From a virus, in the IMG/VR virus record IMGVR_UViG_3300017714_000238, positions 1-20,091 of that record: a stretch of 20,091 nucleotides of DNA; one strand, written 5' to 3'. Below the pieces are notes generated by a model that saw only the letters and a program-made list of their open reading frames with translations, was not told where the DNA came from and searched no databases. The position numbers and the translations under genes were made by a program. Shown here piece after piece: positions 12,451 to 18,932 of the stretch (position 1 is its first letter; every line of letters begins with the position of its first letter).

Positions 12451-13377
12451 ATGGCTATATCAAGACAACAACTAGCAAAAGAGCTAGAGCCAGGTCTAAA
12501 TGCATTATTTGGACTTGAGTACAAACAATACGAAAATCAACACACGGAGATTTTCGACACTGAAAACAGTGACAGAGCTTTTGAAGAAGAAGTAATGTTA
12601 TCTGGTTTTGAAAACGCATCTGTTAAAGCAGAAGGTGCAGCGATCGTATACGATAACGCACAAGAAACTTTCACTGCAAGATATCAACACGAAACTGTTG
12701 CGTTAGCATTTAGCTTAACGGAAGAGGCGGTTGAAGATAACTTGTATGACAAGATTTCTACACGTTATACGAAAGCATTAGCACGTTCTATGGCTAACAC
12801 AAAACAGATCAAAGCGGCAAGTGTATTAAACAATGCATTTACGGCTGGCGTAACTGGTGGCGACGGAGCAACTTTATGTTCTGGTCAAACTGCTAACAGA
12901 GCTGCTGGTCACCCGACCATTGCTGGAAAATTTGTTAATGAATTATTAGTTTCGGCTGATCTTTCTGAAACATCTTTAGAGCAGTGTTTGATCGATATTG
13001 GTTCGCTTACTGATGAAAGAGGCTTAAAAATTGCAGCTAAAGGTATGAAACTTATTATACCTTCAAACTTGCAGTTCGTAGCTGACAGAATCATGAAGTC
13101 TGCTAATAGAGTTGGCACAGCTGATAATGATATCAATGCAATGAAATCAATGGGAATGATTCCACAAGGATACGTGGTAAACAACTTCCTAACTGATGAT
13201 GATGCATTCTTCATTAAAACTGATGTTCCTAACGGAATGAAACACATGGTAAGAGCGCCAATCAAAACTGCTATGGAAGGCGATTTTGAAACTGGCAACA
13301 TGAGATATAAAGCAAGAGAAAGATACAGCTTCGGTTGGTCTGACCCTCGTGGAATCTTTGGTTCTCCAGGTGCTTAA
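12451..13377 (+). CDS. Major capsid protein (308 aa)
   Basis: This is the icosahedral shell protein, probably of HK97 fold. It starts MAISRQQLAKELEPGLNALF, then shows an E-loop-like strand pair (EEEVMLSGFENASVKAEGAA with YDNAQETFTARYQHETVALA, about 45-92). The spine helix is EEAVEDNLYDKISTRYTKAL plus ARSMANTKQIKAASVLNNAF (about 91-131), and the P-domain strand is MKLIIPSNLQFVADRIM. Late regions include YVVNNFLTDDDAFFIKTD and a C-terminus ARERYSFGWSDPRGIFGSPGA in which Trp-Asp-Pro-Arg resembles the end of many coat proteins. A strong CAGGAGGATTT ribosome site and the intrinsic terminator just after fit the most abundant phage protein. The next gene is isolated by that terminator. Confidence 0.88.
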   Translation: MAISRQQLAKELEPGLNALFGLEYKQYENQHTEIFDTENSDRAFEEEVMLSGFENASVKAEGAAIVYDNAQETFTARYQHETVALAFSLTEEAVEDNLYDKISTRYTKALARSMANTKQIKAASVLNNAFTAGVTGGDGATLCSGQTANRAAGHPTIAGKFVNELLVSADLSETSLEQCLIDIGSLTDERGLKIAAKGMKLIIPSNLQFVADRIMKSANRVGTADNDINAMKSMGMIPQGYVVNNFLTDDDAFFIKTDVPNGMKHMVRAPIKTAMEGDFETGNMRYKARERYSFGWSDPRGIFGSPGA

Positions 13378-13399
13378 GCATTAGTTTAAGACTTTAATT

Positions 13400-13423
13400 A
13401 AGGGGGCTTCGGCCCCCTTTTTT
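13400..13423 (+). terminator. Strong rho-independent terminator after the capsid gene
   Basis: AAGGGGGC pairs with GCCCCCTT around a UUCG-type tetraloop (13408-13411), followed by six T (13418-13423). It ends 46 bases after the capsid stop. This would stop or reduce readthrough from the head operon into the next gene. Confidence 0.92.
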
Positions 13424-13425
13424 AT

Positions 13426-13454
13426 TTGCATATTATTATTTAAAAGCGTATACT
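13426..13454 (+). promoter_or_regulatory. Candidate promoter just after the capsid terminator
   Basis: TTGCAT (13426-13431) and TATACT (13449-13454) are separated by 17 bases; the -10 matches 5 of 6 and the -35 only 3 of 6. It starts three bases after the T run of the terminator, where a new promoter would be needed if readthrough is limited. Transcription would begin near 13461, at the foot of the structured leader. Confidence 0.45.
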
Positions 13455-13467
13455 TCGTTCTAATGAA

Positions 13468-13524
13468 CTGAGATAACCCTTTAGTGTAGACGTACTCAGA
13501 CGACGGCCTAGAGACTACACTAAA
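13468..13524 (+). promoter_or_regulatory. Structured 5' leader with pseudoknot potential
   Basis: TTTAGTGTAG (13480-13489) pairs perfectly with CTACACTAAA (13515-13524) across a 25-base loop. Inside the loop CTCAG (13495-13499) is complementary to CTGAG (13468-13472) upstream of the stem, so the two helices cross and could form a pseudoknot. AGAC occurs three times within 13488-13515. The structure ends 6 bases before the AGGAG of the next gene. I match it to no known riboswitch or ribozyme, and no hammerhead core is present. A role in transcript stability or translational control is inference. Confidence 0.5.
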
Positions 13525-13542
13525 ATAACTAGGAGAAAAATT

Positions 13543-14004
13543 ATGGCTTCAACAACTTTTTCCGGTCCTATTAAAGCCGGAACAATCAAAGAAACTGTCG
13601 GTAGTACACTCGGCAAAAACGTAAAAAATACAGGACAAGTATTAATGTCTCAAACTCATCTGATTGATTTATCAGGTGGTGCAATTGCTGCAGGATCAAC
13701 TGATATGGTTATTCCAGCAAACTCACAAATAGTAGATGTTATTTTAGACTCTGTAACTGCTGCATCAGGTGCAACCAATTTAAGTATTGGTGACACTGTA
13801 GGTGGAGCTGCTACAATTGTTAATACTTTTGCACTAGGAACAGCTGTTGGTCAAAAAAGACCAACAACAGAAGCTGGTGGTGCATTAGCTTGGTCTGATA
13901 CTGGATCTGCTGATATAAAGTTAACAATAACTACTTCAGCGGCTACTAATGCCGGAACAACTAGAGTTACAATTGTTTACGCACAAGATAATAACTTAGG
14001 TTAA
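13543..14004 (+). CDS. Putative structural/decoration protein (153 aa)
   Basis: CTAGGAGAAAAATT precedes the ATG. It starts MASTTFSGPIKAGTIKETVG, then HLIDLSGGAIAAGSTDMVIP (about 39-58), and continues as a Gly/Ala/Thr-rich beta protein with repeated strands (SQIVDVILDSVTAAS, DIKLTITTSAATNAGTTRVT). This is typical of capsid decoration or head-fiber proteins encoded just after the major capsid gene. It forms its own transcription cassette: terminator, candidate promoter, structured leader, this gene, and a second hairpin. That arrangement suggests that its dosage is set separately from the head operon. It has no catalytic motif; the exact virion location is unknown. Confidence 0.65.
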   Translation: MASTTFSGPIKAGTIKETVGSTLGKNVKNTGQVLMSQTHLIDLSGGAIAAGSTDMVIPANSQIVDVILDSVTAASGATNLSIGDTVGGAATIVNTFALGTAVGQKRPTTEAGGALAWSDTGSADIKLTITTSAATNAGTTRVTIVYAQDNNLG

Positions 14005-14014
14005 TAAATAATTA

Positions 14015-14040
14015 ATGTGGGGCTTTGGCCCCACATATTT
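14015..14040 (+). terminator. Hairpin terminator-like element after the 153-aa gene
   Basis: ATGTGGGGC (14015-14023) pairs perfectly with GCCCCACAT (14028-14036) around a TTTG loop, followed by ATTTT. The T run is short, so it may be a partial terminator or a 3'-end stabiliser. It lies directly ahead of the ribosome site of the next gene. Confidence 0.75.
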
Positions 14041-14055
14041 TAAGGAGACAATATT

Positions 14056-14334
14056 ATGAGTAATAGTTATTTATCAGACCAAAGAACAGCACATCTAGCA
14101 GCGGATGGTCAATTAGTAACGGGACCTTGTAGAGTTACATCTATCCAAGCAGAAGGCGCAGGAAGTTCAACTGTTGTATTATATGACAATACTTCTGCAG
14201 CAGGAACGGCTCACACTTTTAAATTTGGTACAGAGGGGCTAAGTGTTTTTGTTCCTGGAAGTGGTATTAGATTTAAGACAGGTGTGTTTTTAGATTTAAC
14301 AGCTACTCCAGGCGTTACTGTAACATTTAACTAG
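14056..14334 (+). CDS. Small decoration-like protein (92 aa)
   Basis: TAAGGAGACAATATT precedes the ATG. It starts MSNSYLSDQRTAHLAADGQL and is a compact beta protein: VTGPCRVTSIQAEGAGSS, VVLYDNTSAAGTAHTFKFGT and KTGVFLDLTATPGVTVTFN, with regular short strands and one Cys. Small beta proteins of this kind with an 'R-TSIQ...G...VVLYDN...G' pattern occur among phage head and tail accessory genes. No more precise role can be given. It starts the block that continues into the adaptor genes with only 8 bases to the next ATG. Confidence 0.65.
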   Translation: MSNSYLSDQRTAHLAADGQLVTGPCRVTSIQAEGAGSSTVVLYDNTSAAGTAHTFKFGTEGLSVFVPGSGIRFKTGVFLDLTATPGVTVTFN

Positions 14335-14342
14335 GAGGTTCA

Positions 14343-15086
14343 ATGACATCATCCGGTACATCTACTTTTGAAAGTGGGTTTTTAATCGATGATATTATTG
14401 AGGAAGCCTACAATAGAATAGGTCTTAATAGCATTAGTGGTTATCAATTAAAATCAGCAAGACGTTCTTTAAATATAATGTTTCAAGAATGGGCTAATAG
14501 AGGTTTGCACTATTGGGAAATAGGACAAGCTAATATAGATTTAGTTGAAGGCCAAGCAGAGTATAAATTTTTTAGATCCACTGCTGACGGTACCAGTGCA
14601 GTAACTGATCCAGTAAATTTATATGGTTTAGATGATATATTAGAAGCAACTTACAGAACTAACAAAGGAACTACTAATCAATCTGACAACAGTTTAACTA
14701 AAGTTGACAGAAGTACTTACCAATCTTATTCTAATAAACTAACAAAAAGTCAACCATCACAATATTATGTACAAAGATTTATTGATAATATCACCCTTAC
14801 GATTTATCCTGTTCCTGATTCAACTGCCGCTGCTAATTTTGCAAATATTTATTTTACTAAAAGAATTCAAGATGTGGGCGGATATAGCAATACTGCTGAC
14901 GTTCCTTATCGTTTTGTTCCTTGTATGTCTGCTGGTTTGGCTTATTATCTAGCACAAAAAGATAGAACTGATTTAGTACAACAATTAAAAATGTTGTATG
15001 AAGATGAATTAAATAGAGCTTTAATTGAGGACGGCTCTTCAACAAGTACTCATATAACACCACAGAATTATTATCCAAATGTCTAG
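14343..15086 (+). CDS. Head-to-tail adaptor-like protein (247 aa)
   Basis: Such proteins bind the portal ring and close the head before tail attachment. The N-terminal helical domain FLIDDIIEEAYNRIGLNSIS, followed by QLKSARRSLNIMFQEWANRG and HYWEIGQANIDLVEGQAEYK (about 13-76), is the typical feature of P22 gp4-like or related adaptors in marine podoviruses: helices with an Arg-rich 'SARRSLN' and a Trp, then a beta strand before a variable part. Further on come the strand ITLTIYPVPDS and the C-terminal helix DLVQQLKMLYEDELNRALIE. AGGAGG lies before the ATG. The stop overlaps the next gene by 8 bases. Confidence in the class is moderate because the assignment rests on recalled similarity. Confidence 0.65.
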   Translation: MTSSGTSTFESGFLIDDIIEEAYNRIGLNSISGYQLKSARRSLNIMFQEWANRGLHYWEIGQANIDLVEGQAEYKFFRSTADGTSAVTDPVNLYGLDDILEATYRTNKGTTNQSDNSLTKVDRSTYQSYSNKLTKSQPSQYYVQRFIDNITLTIYPVPDSTAAANFANIYFTKRIQDVGGYSNTADVPYRFVPCMSAGLAYYLAQKDRTDLVQQLKMLYEDELNRALIEDGSSTSTHITPQNYYPNV

Positions 15087-16074
15087 TTTTTCTACAGGTA
15101 AAAATGCATTAGCTATTTCAGACAGAAGTGGTATGGCCTTTCCGTATAATGAAATGGTAACAGAATGGAATGGTTCTAGAGTACACTACACTGAGTTTGA
15201 ACCTAAACACCCACAGTTAATTTCTAGAATACATAGAGGTGATAGAATTTCTTTACAATTTGCTCGACCAGATAGAGTAGAGCCACCAGTACCACTAGTA
15301 TTAACTAATAACGCTTTACAAGCAGGTCCAACTGATAGTGAAATAATTACAGTTACTCTACCAGGACACGGTTATAAAGTAGGTGATATTATTAAAATAC
15401 AAGGAGCTGTTTCTTTTTTTCCTACCTACCCACAAGTTTCTCACATAGAAGACGATGATGTTAATAGTGCTGCTGGACATACAATTACTGCAGTAACACC
15501 AAATACTTTTGATTTTAATCCTAATGATCGAATCACTGCTTTTTTAACAAACTGTATACCCGGAACTACAACTGTTTATGTAGATATGGATGGAGTCTTA
15601 ACTGAATACTATCAAGCTGTTGCTGCTTATGCTACTGCAACTGGTTTATTACCTTCTGGTCCTGATTGGTATAACTTAACACCTGAAATTGAATCACAAG
15701 CAATTGCTGCTGCGGGTGGTGGTGGCTATTTTTCTAATCTTGATAAACGCGCAGAAGCAGATGCGTTAGTTGATTTAGTTATTTCTAAAAATGGTAGTTG
15801 GGCAGTTTTATCAACTGGACCTACTTATAATACTGAAAAAACAGCTTGGATTAATGCAAGATATACAGGCGCGCGAGCTCCGGTAAGTATGGACTTTGCA
15901 ACTAACTTTAATAAAGGACCCTTTGGTGGTGCCAACAAATTATTAATTGACGACAGAACTACTTACATAGACCAGTTTGAAGCTGCGGGTGGTAAAGGCT
16001 TTAAATATTGGGAAAGTGGTGGTATAAAAAACTTTGGAGGACGTAATATGTCTATTACTAAAATATCAACATGA
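15079..16074 (+). CDS. Connector-type virion module fused to a HAD phosphatase/nucleotidase domain (331 aa)
   Basis: Residues 1-155 look like a small phage connector protein: LAISDRSGMAFPYNEMVTEW (11-30), EPKHPQL (41-47) and a GHGYKVGDIIKIQGA beta module (96-110). From about 163 the protein changes to a HAD-fold enzyme: VYVDMDGVLTEYY with D169 and D171 (motif I nucleophile and acid/base), WAVLSTGP with S245/T246 (motif II), K254 and W257 in 'NTEKTAW', K279/K287 as motif III candidates, and LLIDDR with D291/D292 (motif IV). The DMDGVL and IDDR pair is typical of 5'(3')-deoxyribonucleotidase-type HADs; dephosphorylating nucleotides is therefore the likely chemistry, the exact substrate unknown. 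The frame is continuous with no stop between modules. It overlaps both neighbours (8 bases before, ATGA after). The HAD part might ride in the virion or be cleaved off. Confidence 0.8.
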   Translation: MSSFSTGKNALAISDRSGMAFPYNEMVTEWNGSRVHYTEFEPKHPQLISRIHRGDRISLQFARPDRVEPPVPLVLTNNALQAGPTDSEIITVTLPGHGYKVGDIIKIQGAVSFFPTYPQVSHIEDDDVNSAAGHTITAVTPNTFDFNPNDRITAFLTNCIPGTTTVYVDMDGVLTEYYQAVAAYATATGLLPSGPDWYNLTPEIESQAIAAAGGGGYFSNLDKRAEADALVDLVISKNGSWAVLSTGPTYNTEKTAWINARYTGARAPVSMDFATNFNKGPFGGANKLLIDDRTTYIDQFEAAGGKGFKYWESGGIKNFGGRNMSITKIST

Positions 16075-16772
16075 CCACATATACAGAACTAAAACAACAG
16101 ATATTAGACTATTGTGAAACTGATTCAGCAGTTCTTACAGATGTTATTATGAATGATATAATAGAACATGCTGAACATAGAATATTTAGAAGTATAGAGT
16201 TAGACAACCAAAAAGAATATTTAAATGGAAACACAGCACCTAATAACAGATTTGTATTACTACCAGGATATAGCTCTATTAATGTTACTAAACCAGACAT
16301 TAATGACATAGCTACTATTAGATATGTGACTTTATACACCGATTCAGGGACCAAAGAACGTCATGAATTAGTTCGTGTAGACGTAGACTTTTTAAATGAA
16401 TACTATCCAACCCCAGAAGTAGGATCAACTGCTAAACCTAGATATTATTCTACTTGGGATATGGGGCAAATAGCTATTGCGCCAACACCAAATGCAGTGT
16501 ATAAATTTGAAATAGGAATTCTTAAAAAACTATCAGGCTTAGGTTCCACTAATCCAACTACTTGGATAAGCTTAAATGCCCCAAGAGTTATATTATATGC
16601 CTGCTTATGTGAAGCTTTTAAATTTTTAAAAGCGCCTCAAGATCAAGCTGTTTATGAGCAATCTTTTAAAGAAGCTATTACAGAACTTGCCCAAGAACAA
16701 CTTGGTAAAAAACGAAGAGATGAATACAGGGATGGAAGTTTACGAATGAATATTCCTACAACAAACCCTTAA
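16071..16772 (+). CDS. Second adaptor/connector-like protein (233 aa)
   Basis: The ATG overlaps the stop of the HAD fusion gene as ATGA. The protein starts MTTYTELKQQILDYCETDSA and continues with a helical region DVIMNDIIEHAEHRIFRSIE (about 24-43), then beta segments with NNRFVLLPGYSSI and IATIRYVTLYT, LVRVDVDFLNEYYP, and RYYSTWDMGQIAIAPTPNAV. It ends with a helical part, AITELAQEQLGKKRRDEYRD. The order helix domain, 'F-LP', 'R-V', 'Y..WD..I-I.P.P' and helix resembles adaptor proteins of SU10-like and marine podoviruses. Together with the protein at 14343 it would bridge portal and tail. Class-level assignment only. Confidence 0.65.
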   Translation: MTTYTELKQQILDYCETDSAVLTDVIMNDIIEHAEHRIFRSIELDNQKEYLNGNTAPNNRFVLLPGYSSINVTKPDINDIATIRYVTLYTDSGTKERHELVRVDVDFLNEYYPTPEVGSTAKPRYYSTWDMGQIAIAPTPNAVYKFEIGILKKLSGLGSTNPTTWISLNAPRVILYACLCEAFKFLKAPQDQAVYEQSFKEAITELAQEQLGKKRRDEYRDGSLRMNIPTTNP

Positions 16773-16784
16773 TAGGAGAAAATT

Positions 16785-17231
16785 ATGGCAATATCACAAG
16801 CAGTAGCAAATGTTTTTAAACAAGAACTGTTAAAAGGTAATCACGATTTCGATGGTGGTGCTACTTACTACATTGCGTTATATACTTCTTCAGCAACTAT
16901 GGGTGCAACTACTTTAAAATATGTAACAACTAACGAAATAACCAACACTTCCGGATCTGCTTATACAGCAGGTGGAAAAGTTTGTGGTAACCCATCAGTA
17001 ACTGGTGGTCAAAGTTCTACTACTGCTTTTGTTGATTTTGATAATGTTAGTTTTGCTAATGCTTCATTCACTGCTAATGGTGCATTAATTTACAGACAAG
17101 ATGGTAGTGGCCCAACTAATGATGCTGTTGTTGTGTTAGCGTTCGGTGGTGACTTTACAGCTTCAAACGGAACATTTGAAATTCAATTCCCAACAGCGGG
17201 TGGTGGATCAGAGATCATCAGATTAGGGTAA
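16785..17231 (+). CDS. Minor structural protein, tail/fiber-associated family (148 aa)
   Basis: TAGGAGAAAATT precedes the ATG. The sequence MAISQAVANVFKQELLKGNH, YYIALYTSSATMGATT, AYTAGGK, FVDFDNVSFANASFTANGAL and a C-terminal GTFEIQFPT fits a phage structural family that I recall well from many marine and soil phages, always next to tail fiber genes. It is a beta-sandwich-like protein of stable length (about 140-150 aa). Its virion position is unknown; its location between the adaptor and the S74 fiber suggests the tail or fiber base. Confidence 0.75.
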   Translation: MAISQAVANVFKQELLKGNHDFDGGATYYIALYTSSATMGATTLKYVTTNEITNTSGSAYTAGGKVCGNPSVTGGQSSTTAFVDFDNVSFANASFTANGALIYRQDGSGPTNDAVVVLAFGGDFTASNGTFEIQFPTAGGGSEIIRLG

Positions 17232-17240
17232 GGATTTTAG

Positions 17241-18932
17241 ATGGCCCTTGTTCTTAATGATCGAGTCAAAGAGACTAGCACCAGTACAGGTACAGGGACA
17301 ATAAATCTTGCTGGAGCCGCTCAAGGCTTCACAACTTTTGTTGCCGGTATTGGTAACAGTAATACAACTTACTATTGTATAGAAGCTGATGGTGGAGCAG
17401 ATTTTGAAGTAGGTATTGGTACGGTCACTGACGCAACTCCCGACACACTCTCACGTGACACAATTCTTAGAAGTTCTAACTCTAACAATGCTGTAAACTT
17501 TGGTGCAGGTACAAAAAATGTATTTTGTACACAGCCTGCTAGTAAAGCAGTGTTTGAGGATGCAAGTGGTAACGTAGCAATCGCCGGAACAGTCGATGGC
17601 ATTGACATACAAAGTAGAGATTCAGTATTAACTTCCACAACTACTACCGCTAACGCCGCTTTACCTAAAGCTGGTGGCACTATGACAGGTGCAATTGCTA
17701 TGGGTAATAATGCTATCACAACTTCTTCTACTGTTGATGGTGTAGATGTTTCAGCAAGAGATTCAGTATTAAGTTCTACAACAACCACAGCCAATGCAGC
17801 TTTGCCAAGAGCAGGTGGAGCAATGACAGGGGCTATTACAACAAACTCTACTTTTGATGGTCGTGACGTTGCAACAGACGGAACTAAACTAGACGGGATA
17901 GAAGCTAGTGCAGATGTAACTGATGCTGCAAATGTTGGTACTGCTCTTACAGCATTTTCAACTGGAACAGACGCAGCGGCTTCTGATTTAGTTCCTTATT
18001 ATGATGTAACTGCTTCTGCATGGGAAAAATCAACTATTACAAATTTAGCCTTACAAGGCCCTACTGGACCGACAGGACCGACAGGCCCTACTGGACCTAA
18101 CGGCCCTACTGGACCCGATGGACCTACAGGACCGGGTGGCGGCACAGGACCAACAGGAACAGCAGCCGGATTTGGAACTCCCACTATTGCTACAGGCGCA
18201 CCTATTGCAGTAACTGCATCTGGACCTGATACAGCAAAAGTTTTTGCATTTACTATACCAGCCGGACCGACAGGACCTACTGGACCTACTGGACCTAACG
18301 GCCCTACCGGACCAGGTGGTGGAACAGGACCGACAGGACCCGATGGACCCGATGGACCTCCGGGACCGAGCGGTGGAACAGGACCGACAGGCCCTACCGG
18401 ACCAGGTGGTGGAACAGGACCTACCGGCCCCGATGGACCTCCGGGACCTTCAGGTGGAACAGGACCAACAGGACCAACAGGACCAGGTGGTGGAACAGGC
18501 CCTACCGGACCGACCGGACCAACCGGTGGCTTTAGTACAAACTCAAATGCACAAGTAAACAGTTTAGGTGTAAATACAGGAGCATCAGGAACCGCTGGTG
18601 AAATCCGAGCGACCAATAATATCACTGCTTATTATTCAGATGAGCGTTTAAAAAATATTTATGGTTCAATTGACACTGCTTTAGAAAAAGTAAAAAAACT
18701 AAGAGGTGTTTATTTTAAAGAAAATGATCTAGCTAAATCTTTAGGTTATGACAACGACCGTAGACAAGTAGGGGTAATAGCACAAGAAGTAGAACTAGTT
18801 TTACCTGAAGCAGTAACAGGTGCGCCTATTGGCGAACCATATATCACTGTGTGGTATGAAAAACTTGTACCCCTCTTAATAGAGGCTATCAAAGAATTAG
18901 AGCTTCGAGTAAAAGACTTAGAGGATAAATAA
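17241..18932 (+). CDS. Collagen-like tail fiber with C-terminal peptidase S74 chaperone (563 aa)
   Basis: The N-terminus ([38 protein letters not shown], up to residue about 108) is a phage fiber attachment domain found in many marine phages. Residues about 113-255 hold repeated modules ([43 protein letters not shown], and [13 protein letters not shown] twice). Two collagen-like Gly-Pro-X blocks follow at 273-306 and 342-430, separated by a [17 protein letters not shown] module. At 466 begins SDERLK, the S74 autocleavage motif with Ser466 and Lys471 as the expected dyad; then [14 protein letters not shown] and the terminal coil [20 protein letters not shown]. In this family, cleavage at the Ser releases a trimerisation chaperone, here about 98 residues, leaving a stable trimeric fiber for host binding. 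Confidence 0.9.
   Translation: MALVLNDRVKETSTSTGTGTINLAGAAQGFTTFVAGIGNSNTTYYCIEADGGADFEVGIGTVTDATPDTLSRDTILRSSNSNNAVNFGAGTKNVFCTQPASKAVFEDASGNVAIAGTVDGIDIQSRDSVLTSTTTTANAALPKAGGTMTGAIAMGNNAITTSSTVDGVDVSARDSVLSSTTTTANAALPRAGGAMTGAITTNSTFDGRDVATDGTKLDGIEASADVTDAANVGTALTAFSTGTDAAASDLVPYYDVTASAWEKSTITNLALQGPTGPTGPTGPTGPNGPTGPDGPTGPGGGTGPTGTAAGFGTPTIATGAPIAVTASGPDTAKVFAFTIPAGPTGPTGPTGPNGPTGPGGGTGPTGPDGPDGPPGPSGGTGPTGPTGPGGGTGPTGPDGPPGPSGGTGPTGPTGPGGGTGPTGPTGPTGGFSTNSNAQVNSLGVNTGASGTAGEIRATNNITAYYSDERLKNIYGSIDTALEKVKKLRGVYFKENDLAKSLGYDNDRRQVGVIAQEVELVLPEAVTGAPIGEPYITVWYEKLVPLLIEAIKELELRVKDLEDK
18057..18530 (+). repeat. Collagen-like Gly-Pro-X coding repeats
   Basis: Two arrays of 9-base GGN-CCN-ACN-type units (18057-18158 and 18264-18530) encode Gly-Pro-Thr and variants with Asn, Asp, Ser, Pro or Gly. 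Longer units are repeated inside the second array ([10 protein letters not shown] and [10 protein letters not shown], twice or more). Such DNA is prone to slippage and copy-number change. Long frames without stops on other strands here (for example 17999-18625 minus) are produced by the repeat. Confidence 0.85.

Noticed and set aside
12909-13301. 130-aa minus-strand frame inside the capsid gene
   Set aside because: No ribosome site or context, and the plus-strand frame encodes a recognisable capsid protein.
13461-13530. Hammerhead ribozyme or known riboswitch in the structured leader
   Set aside because: The hammerhead core sequences (CTGATGA and GAAA in the right places) are absent, and no glutamine-type or other riboswitch consensus that I know is present.
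18057-18530. CRISPR-like regular repeats
   Set aside because: Repeat units are 9 bases, without unique spacers, in frame, and encode Gly-Pro-X.
18244-18558. 104-aa plus-strand frame rich in Asp, Gln and Leu within the collagen region
   Set aside because: It is an out-of-frame reading of the same 9-base repeats, inside the better supported S74 fiber gene.
17999-18625. 208-aa minus-strand frame rich in Gly-Pro-Val
   Set aside because: It is the antisense reading of the collagen-like repeats; GGN-CCN units read as Gly-Pro on both strands, so the frame stays open without being a gene.
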